DNA from: Sandaracinus sp. | GTDB taxonomy: Bacteria > Myxococcota_A > Polyangia > Polyangiales > Houyiibacteriaceae | DNA length: 36,882 nucleotides | Assembly (NCBI GenBank): GCA_020633125.1 | Contig: JACKEH010000045.1 | Span: 1 to 36,882 of the forward strand | Direction of reading: 5' to 3' | Shown: in pieces, positions 32,247 to 36,882 of the stretch | How the letters are laid out: every line of letters begins with the position of its first letter | How positions within the stretch are numbered: position 1 is the first letter of the stretch | Made by a program: the position numbers and the translations under genes | Notes under the pieces: generated by a model | What the model was told of the DNA's origin: nothing | The model's input: the letters and a program-made list of their open reading frames with translations, nothing else | Databases searched by the model: none

Positions 32247-33536
32247 TCAGCGCTCGCGTGAGAGCAACCAACGCAGGCGATCGGCGTCGGCGCGTAGGAG
32301 CAGCGTCTTGTCGTGGGTCACGGTCACCGCGCCCAGCGCGGACCCTCGGCGCTTGTGCACGTGGCGCCGATCGGCGTGCTGAATCTCCACGCGTTCGTCT
32401 GCGTGCGCTTCGCTGAAGTGCGCCGCGAGGAGCGCTGCGTCGAGCAAGAGCTCCGCCGAGCACGTCTCCCCCTTGGCGAGGGGTACGACGACGTGCGCGC
32501 CGCGACGGCCACGCGCGTGCAACCAACGGTCGTTCGGTCGCGCGGAGGTCGTGAGGGTGTCGTTGTCGCGCGCGCTTCGCCCCACGTGAATCGGCCGATC
32601 CTCGCTTCCGAGAAACTCGCGATAGGGGCGGCGCGGTGCCTTCGGATCGCGCGGCCGCGGGCGGGTCGGTCGGCTCTCGAGGCGGGCTTCGACCTCCTCG
32701 AGCGGCTGCCCTTCGTCGAGCGCGGCCTCCAGCGCGAGCAGTGCCTCGCGTTCGGCGGCGGCGAGGGAGAGTCGTTCTTGGGCGAGCACGGCACCACGCT
32801 CGAGGCGCCGCGCTTCGTGAAAGAGGCGCTCGGCGTGGGTGCGAGCGTCGCGCGCGGGGTCGAGGGCGACGGTGCGTGGGGCGGGCGGATCGGTGCTCGT
32901 GTCGAGCGCCACCAGCGCGGGCGAGCCCGGGATCGCGGCGGCGAGGTTCGCGAGGACGAAGCCAGCATCGGAACGCAACGACTCGACCTTGCTCGCTCGA
33001 GCCGCGTCCGACTCGATCGCTCGAATTTTGCGGTCGATTCGGCGCTTCGCGTCGGCGATGCGGCGGCGGAGATCGCGCGAAGGATCCTTGGCCACGCTCG
33101 GGGCCGCAGGGGCATCCGGGGGGAGCGGCTCGGATGGCGTCCAATCGGATTCGAGCGGCTCCGTGGCGAAGCGTCGCCGGCCCGCGAGCGGGAAGCCGTC
33201 GAGCGCGCGGCGAAGCACCGGCGCGTGCTCGTGATCGGTCAGCACCACCTCTTCGCCCGAACGCGTGCGAAGCCAAAGTCGTCGGCGTGACCCGCGTGCT
33301 TCGACACGAAGGGTGGCCGCACCGACCAAGAGGTTGCGGAGGCGTTTGACGAAACCGTCGGCGGCCTCGCCCGTGGGGCGCTCGGCCGCCCATCCACATC
33401 GGCCGGCCTTGGCGTCGAAGACCAAGACCCGACGGCCGAGGGTGGGGTGGTAGAGCCCGAGCACGATCGACTCGGCGCTCGGTCCGTCCACGCGTTGAAC
33501 GCGCCCCAGATCGCGCGAGTCGGGCGGGTCGCCCAC
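32247..33536 (-). CDS. NFACT-family protein (RqcH-like), short form
   Basis: A 429-aa product starting at GTG 33536, 28 bp after the DUF72 gene and so in one operon. The N-terminal part fits the NFACT-N/FbpA fold (ESIVLGLYHPTLGRRVLVFD, VKRLRNLLVGATL). The middle is a long charged coiled coil with Arg/Ala/Glu. The C-terminus is the NFACT-R domain, with RPIHVGRSARDNDTLT and WLHARGRRGAHVVVPL, the usual hallmark. In Bacillus, RqcH binds split 50S subunits and adds alanine tails to stalled peptides. This form is over 100 residues shorter than RqcH (about 570 aa), mostly in the N-terminal and helix-hairpin-helix region. Whether it can recruit tRNA and add tails is uncertain. Confidence 0.85.
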   Translation of the reverse strand: MGDPPDSRDLGRVQRVDGPSAESIVLGLYHPTLGRRVLVFDAKAGRCGWAAERPTGEAADGFVKRLRNLLVGAATLRVEARGSRRRLWLRTRSGEEVVLTDHEHAPVLRRALDGFPLAGRRRFATEPLESDWTPSEPLPPDAPAAPSVAKDPSRDLRRRIADAKRRIDRKIRAIESDAARASKVESLRSDAGFVLANLAAAIPGSPALVALDTSTDPPAPRTVALDPARDARTHAERLFHEARRLERGAVLAQERLSLAAAEREALLALEAALDEGQPLEEVEARLESRPTRPRPRDPKAPRRPYREFLGSEDRPIHVGRSARDNDTLTTSARPNDRWLHARGRRGAHVVVPLAKGETCSAELLLDAALLAAHFSEAHADERVEIQHADRRHVHKRRGSALGAVTVTHDKTLLLRADADRLRWLLSRER

Positions 33537-33564
33537 GGTCGACGCTCCTTCGGCTGCGAGGCCG

Positions 33565-34308
33565 TCAGTCCTCGTCTTCGAGGTCCTCGTCGTCGAGATC
33601 CTCGTCTTCCTCTTCCTCTTCCTCTTCCTCTTCGTCGTCGCTCTCTTCGAAGTCCGTCCCGCCGGCGAGGGCCTGGAGCATCTTGGCTTCTTGGAACGAG
33701 CGCGCGGATTCGATCGCGACGTAGGTCTTGTCGAGGTCGCCCTCGTCGAGGGCGTCGAGGACCTCGCTCAGGAGACCTTCGCCGAAGCGCTGGCGTCCGC
33801 CGAGCGCCTGAAGCCGCGCGTAACCGACCGGGCCTTCGGGCACGTCGTCCTGAAGCGGATCGAACGCGCAGATCACGCCGAGCTCGGCCGCGAAGGGTTG
33901 GGCGAGCTCGGCCTCCCAGATGCCGCTCGGGGCCCAGACGAGGTGCCGACCTTCGCGGCGCGGGAGCTTGGCGAGCCACGTCGCGAAACGCTCGCGGTCC
34001 CGCGTGCTGGTGCTCAGCTCCGCGCCGGTCGGAATCACGGCGTGGGCGTCGGTCGCTTCGAGCGCCGAGACGTACCAGGCGAGGCTCTTCTCGAGCGCCT
34101 CGTCGAAGCGGAACGCGCCGAGCGTGGAGATACGCGTCGCGCGCGGGGCGACGAGGGCCACCTCCATCTCCGGCGGAAGCGTCGCTCGCCAACGCGCGAG
34201 GGTGCCGCGCTTGGGAAGCGACGACGGGAACGTGAGCTCCGCGAAGCGGAGGGCGTCGACGTATTTGCGTCCGGGGGGACGTTCGAGGGTGGCGCCGGCG
34301 AGAATCAT
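33565..34308 (-). CDS. DUF72 family protein with acidic C-terminal tail
   Basis: A 247-aa product from ATG 34308. It has the DUF72 (YecE-like TIM-barrel) pattern: LRFAELTFPSSLPKRGTLARW near the N-terminus and HLVWAPSGIWE, GVICAFDP later. The C-terminal 35 or so residues are almost all Asp and Glu (EESDDEEEEEE..., ending LEDED), encoded by a GAG/GAC run. DUF72 function is unknown. It is the first gene of an operon with the NFACT protein and is divergent from the lipoprotein at 34442. The acidic tail could bind basic proteins such as ribosomal or histone-like ones; that is speculation. Confidence 0.85.
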   Translation of the reverse strand: MILAGATLERPPGRKYVDALRFAELTFPSSLPKRGTLARWRATLPPEMEVALVAPRATRISTLGAFRFDEALEKSLAWYVSALEATDAHAVIPTGAELSTSTRDRERFATWLAKLPRREGRHLVWAPSGIWEAELAQPFAAELGVICAFDPLQDDVPEGPVGYARLQALGGRQRFGEGLLSEVLDALDEGDLDKTYVAIESARSFQEAKMLQALAGGTDFEESDDEEEEEEEEEDEDLDDEDLEDED

Positions 34309-34404
34309 GAGGGCCGGTGCTCATACCACGCTGGGCCAGGCGCGCAGCCGGAACCCGCCGGGGCTCTCGGGCGGGCCCTCGAGGGGTGCGGGAAGCGCCG
34401 AAGG

Positions 34405-34434
34405 TTGAGGGGTTCTCGGGCCAGCTGCTACCCT
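34405..34434 (+). promoter_or_regulatory. Promoter of the Cys-rich lipoprotein (TTGAGG, 18 nt, TACCCT)
   Basis: TTGAGG (34405-34410), an 18-nt spacer and TACCCT (34429-34434), then 7 nt to the GTG start at 34442. This is the best-formed leaderless-type promoter in the window, since both boxes are present and no Shine-Dalgarno exists. Confidence 0.55.
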
Positions 34435-34441
34435 CGCGCCC

Positions 34442-35224
34442 GTGCGCAGCTTCGTCTCGATCGCGTTCGTTTGCTTGGTCGCTTGTGGAAGCGACGCCCC
34501 CGAATACCCGGACCCTCCGCGTGACGCCGGGCTGGCGTGCGGCGTGACGGTCGACGGAGGCGAGCTCAGCTGCCCCGGCGATCAGGTCTGCGTGCAAGGG
34601 CGCTGCTACGAGGCCTGCTCGTCGAACGCGCAATGCGCGAGGACGCAGACCTGCGAGGAGGGCGTCTGCGTGGAGGGCATGCGCGCCGACGCGGGAATGC
34701 CCGACGCGGGGCTGTGCCCCGGCGGTTGCTCGGGGGCGACCCCGGAATGCCACCCGACGGGCGTGTGCACCGCGTGTGTCGCGGGCACCGTCGGTGAATG
34801 TGGGGCGGCGGCGCCGATCTGCGATTTCGCCTACGGGAGCTGCGTCGGTTTCGTGGCGGACCGCCTCTGCGCCGCGTGCAACACGACGGCCGACTGCGAC
34901 GGGGGACGGACCTGCACGGAGCGTGGCGGCGAGCGGGTGTGTCTCGCACCCTGCACCGACGGCGCGTGCCCGCGTGGCTTCACGTGCGGTGGGGACGACC
35001 TCTGCGCGCCGAGCTTCGGCACCTGCACGGGATTGCGCAACGGTGTGACCTCCGCGGCCTGCGCGACCGACGCGGATTGCGAGCCGCTCGGGGCGACCGC
35101 GCCGGCCGGGGTTTGCCAGGGCGCGAGTGAAGGTGTGCCGGGAGCCTGCGTGCAGGCGTGCAGCATGGAGACCGATTGCCTCGACGGGCGTGGCTGCGCC
35201 GCGGGTTACTGCCGCCCCATCTGA
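34442..35224 (+). CDS. Cysteine-rich lipoprotein
   Basis: GTG at 34442 gives MRSFVSIAFVCLVACGS, a lipoprotein signal with lipobox LVAC. The 260-aa product has over 30 cysteines in repeated short motifs such as DQVCVQGRCYEACSSNAQC, QTCEEGVC, RGFTCGGDDLC and GRGCAAGYC. These resemble the disulfide-rich modules (often annotated Dickkopf- or EGF-like) common in myxobacterial surface lipoproteins. No enzymatic motif is seen. It is probably exported and disulfide-bonded; its ligand is unknown. A strong hairpin terminator begins at its stop codon. Confidence 0.82.
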   Translation: MRSFVSIAFVCLVACGSDAPEYPDPPRDAGLACGVTVDGGELSCPGDQVCVQGRCYEACSSNAQCARTQTCEEGVCVEGMRADAGMPDAGLCPGGCSGATPECHPTGVCTACVAGTVGECGAAAPICDFAYGSCVGFVADRLCAACNTTADCDGGRTCTERGGERVCLAPCTDGACPRGFTCGGDDLCAPSFGTCTGLRNGVTSAACATDADCEPLGATAPAGVCQGASEGVPGACVQACSMETDCLDGRGCAAGYCRPI

Positions 35225-35265
35225 GAGCACGAATCAGTTGCACTGATTCATGCTCTTCCTTCTCT
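35224..35265 (+). terminator. Terminator of the Cys-rich lipoprotein
   Basis: AGAGCA(C)GAATCAG and CTGATTC(A)TGCTCT pair as a 13-bp stem with one C-A mismatch and loop TTGCA, followed by the pyrimidine-rich TCCTTCTCTT. It starts at the stop codon. Confidence 0.7.
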
Positions 35266-35267
35266 TC

Positions 35268-35314
35268 GAGGGGGCGGCGCGCCCCCTCCCCCGACCGGCA
35301 AAGCCGGATCGGGG
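35268..35314 (-). repeat. Structured intergenic repeat family B, copy 2
   Basis: Two perfect or near-perfect hairpins side by side: GAGGGGGCG/CGCCCCCTC (35268-35288) and CCCCGA-CCGGC-AAA-GCCGG-A-TCGGGG (35289-35314). On the minus strand they match 30163-30225 in order and in the CTTTG loop and GGGGGAGGGG core. Confidence 0.6.
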
Positions 35315-35341
35315 CCCCCTCCCACCAACGAGCAACGCCTC

Positions 35342-35370
35342 CACTCGCACGGATTGGATCCGTGCAAGTG
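35342..35370 (+). other. Hairpin in the lipoprotein-protease gap
   Basis: CACTCGCACGGAT and ATCCGTGCAAGTG pair over 13 bp with one C-A mismatch and a 3-nt loop. No T-tract follows. It is part of a dense hairpin cluster in the 342-bp gap 35225-35566, where no gene is seen. Confidence 0.6.
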
Positions 35371-35413
35371 GGGCGTGCTCTGAGCCTCGCCGCCCGGCGT
35401 TCGCCTCCGGTCG

Positions 35414-35442
35414 AAGGTCCACGACGAAGGGTCGTGGGCCTT
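35414..35442 (+). terminator. Terminator-like hairpin upstream of the protease gene
   Basis: AAGGTCCACGAC and GTCGTGGGCCTT form a 12-bp stem (one G-U) with loop GAAGG. A short T-run (CGTTTTC) lies about 6 nt further on the plus strand. It could be a second terminator for the gene upstream. Confidence 0.4.
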
Positions 35443-35566
35443 CTCGCGTTTTCGGGTTCGGGCTGCGCAAGCTCACGCGGCCCTTTCACGCGGCGCGCGC
35501 GAAGCAGGCAACAGGGCCGAAACATGGCGGCTTCGGGTACCAATGAGGCTCCGCTCGGAGGTCCTC

Positions 35567-36882
35567 ATGCGTTGGTCGGTGCTTCTCTTCCTTCTCGTTC
35601 CCGCGCTCGCGAGCGCGCAGAACCCCGCGTGGCCGAACCGCGCGGCCACCGTGGAGACCCTCCGCGACCCAGCGAACTGGCCGGACGATCCCGACTACGG
35701 CTACGACATCACCCGCGCCGAGGGCGGGTCGTGCATCGGCGACGGGCTTCGCTGCTGGACGAACGCGACGGGCGGCCAGTGGAACTTCTGGTCGTGGGTG
35801 CCGCCGCAGACCACGAGCGTGGAAGGGTGGCGCAGCGACGAAGAGCCGATGGGCTCGGGCACCTGGACCGACCTCGCTTGGACGCGCACCACCGGCGACC
35901 GTCGCGTCGTGATCGCGATCCTCGACAGCGGCATCAACTGGGACGAGCGCGACCTCGTGAACCAGTACTACATCTCGTACGAGGAGCTCGCCGCGGACGG
36001 GCTCGACGTGCGTTGTCTGCCCGAGCGCATGGGCGGTGGACCTCCGGGCTTCGCGCGGCACGACCGCGACGGTGACGGGACGCTCTCGATGCGCGACTGG
36101 TTCTTCGGTCTCGAGGCCGCGGCGGCGACCACGCTCGCGAACGAGATCGACGGCATGGGCAATCAGAACGGCGTCGCCGAGCCTGGTGACCTCATCACGT
36201 TCTGCTCGGACGGAGTCGACGACGACGGCAACGGCTACGTCGACGACATCAGCGGGTGGGACTTCTACATGGACGACAACGACCCGAACGACGACACCCG
36301 CTTCGGGCACGGAACGGGCGAGGCGCGTTGGAGCGCCGCGGCGGGCAACAACGGCATCGGCAAGATCGGCTACTGCCCGAACTGCTCGATTCTGATGGTC
36401 CGCGCGGGCGAGAGCTTCATCGCGGACGTGCAGGACTTCTCGGAGAGCGTCGTGTTCGCGGTCGACTCGGGTGCGAAGGTCATCCAGGAGGCGCTCGGCA
36501 CGATCAACCACTCGACGTTCATGCGTCGCGCGCTCGACTACGCGTACGCGAACGGGGTGCTGACGGTGGCGTCGGCGGCCGACGAGAACTCGTACCACCA
36601 CAACTTCCCCGGCACCGCGGACCACAACCTCTACATTCACGCGATTCGCTTTGCCGGCGCGACGCCGCAGACGAGCGAGTCCTTCCTCGCGTTCAACAAC
36701 TGCACGAACTACGGCGGCCAGCTCGCGATGAGCGCGCCCGGTACGGGCTGCTCGTCGGAGGCGACCGCGGTCGGCGCCGGCATCACGGGTCTCATCGCGT
36801 CGGCGGGCATCGCGGCGGATCGCCCTGGTGGGCCGCTGGATCCGGAGCTCTCGGCCGAAGAGATGCGCCAGCTCATCACGAT
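35567..36882 (+). CDS. Subtilisin-like (S8) serine protease, 3' end outside window
   Basis: ATG 35567, preceded by GGAGG, starts MRWSVLLFLLVPALASAQ, a secretory signal with cleavage after ASA. The frame stays open to the window edge (438 codons). Catalytic elements: Asp in VVIAILDSGIN (about residue 120), His in FGHGTGEARWSAAAGNN (about 247), and a serine region CSSEATAVGAG (about 395) in place of the usual GTSMATP. Between Asp and His are an EF-hand-like loop DRDGDGTLSMRDW and the Ca-binding-like VDDDGNGYVDD. The oxyanion-hole Asn (usually in AAAGN) appears replaced, the region reading VASAADENS. It should be a secreted, perhaps calcium-stabilised protease; altered motifs leave activity unproven. 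An in-frame ATG at 35543 is less likely. Confidence 0.88.
   Translation, partial: MRWSVLLFLLVPALASAQNPAWPNRAATVETLRDPANWPDDPDYGYDITRAEGGSCIGDGLRCWTNATGGQWNFWSWVPPQTTSVEGWRSDEEPMGSGTWTDLAWTRTTGDRRVVIAILDSGINWDERDLVNQYYISYEELAADGLDVRCLPERMGGGPPGFARHDRDGDGTLSMRDWFFGLEAAAATTLANEIDGMGNQNGVAEPGDLITFCSDGVDDDGNGYVDDISGWDFYMDDNDPNDDTRFGHGTGEARWSAAAGNNGIGKIGYCPNCSILMVRAGESFIADVQDFSESVVFAVDSGAKVIQEALGTINHSTFMRRALDYAYANGVLTVASAADENSYHHNFPGTADHNLYIHAIRFAGATPQTSESFLAFNNCTNYGGQLAMSAPGTGCSSEATAVGAGITGLIASAGIAADRPGGPLDPELSAEEMRQLIT

Overview
The window is high-GC DNA (only one short A+T-rich stretch, about 31.3-31.46 kb). Its gene content points to Myxococcota, most like the Sandaracinaceae/Polyangiales: many lipoproteins with Asp/Ala/Gly-rich linkers, MopE-type Cys/Asp repeats, a CarD/CdnL regulator, a Lys/Ala histone H1-like protein and a receiver-Ser/Thr kinase fusion. 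This placement is inference from content; there is no rRNA or other taxonomic marker here. No tRNA, rRNA, CRISPR array or intact transposon was found.

Layout. (1) 1-1.4 kb: two minus-strand lipoproteins, the first cut by the window edge. (2) 1.4-10.8 kb: remains of a type I restriction-modification locus. HsdR is complete and is followed by a GIY-YIG/DUF4357 protein. HsdM is cut off just after its NPPF motif and no HsdS is present. Between the two parts sit four plus-strand genes: a GTGA-overlapping pair (93 aa unknown plus 305 aa with a HEPN-type RNxxxH motif) and two tandem paralogous lipoproteins. (3) 11-15 kb: a double-FKBP lipoprotein and an M1 aminopeptidase lipoprotein, separated by a 4 x 20-bp tandem repeat. 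(4) 15.2-19.6 kb, plus strand: a 986-aa MopE-repeat/beta-propeller lipoprotein, an overlapping formylglycine-generating-enzyme-fold lipoprotein, and fxsA. (5) 19.8-29.1 kb: housekeeping genes recQ, rlmL, a receiver-kinase, rlmN and an RNase E/G gene. Three of these carry single-base frameshifts, six in all, each fitting the loss of one base from a G/C run. (6) 29.3-36.9 kb: carD, an OmpA-family lipoprotein, the histone-like gene with its A+T-rich promoter region, an NFACT protein in an operon with a DUF72 protein, a Cys-rich lipoprotein, and a truncated subtilisin-like protease.

Themes. Many start codons lie 5-7 nt downstream of a TAnnnT-like hexamer with no Shine-Dalgarno sequence, suggesting frequent leaderless transcription; other genes (carD, ompA-like, histone-like, protease) have clear ribosome binding sites. 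Two families of structured intergenic repeats are each present twice. RecQ, RlmL, RlmN, RNase E/G, NFACT and CarD serve DNA repair, ribosome modification, RNA processing, ribosome rescue and transcription initiation. The lipoproteins and protease serve the envelope.

The best candidate for something undescribed is the two-gene HEPN cassette lodged in the broken restriction-modification locus. Its function is inferred from one motif and its location only.
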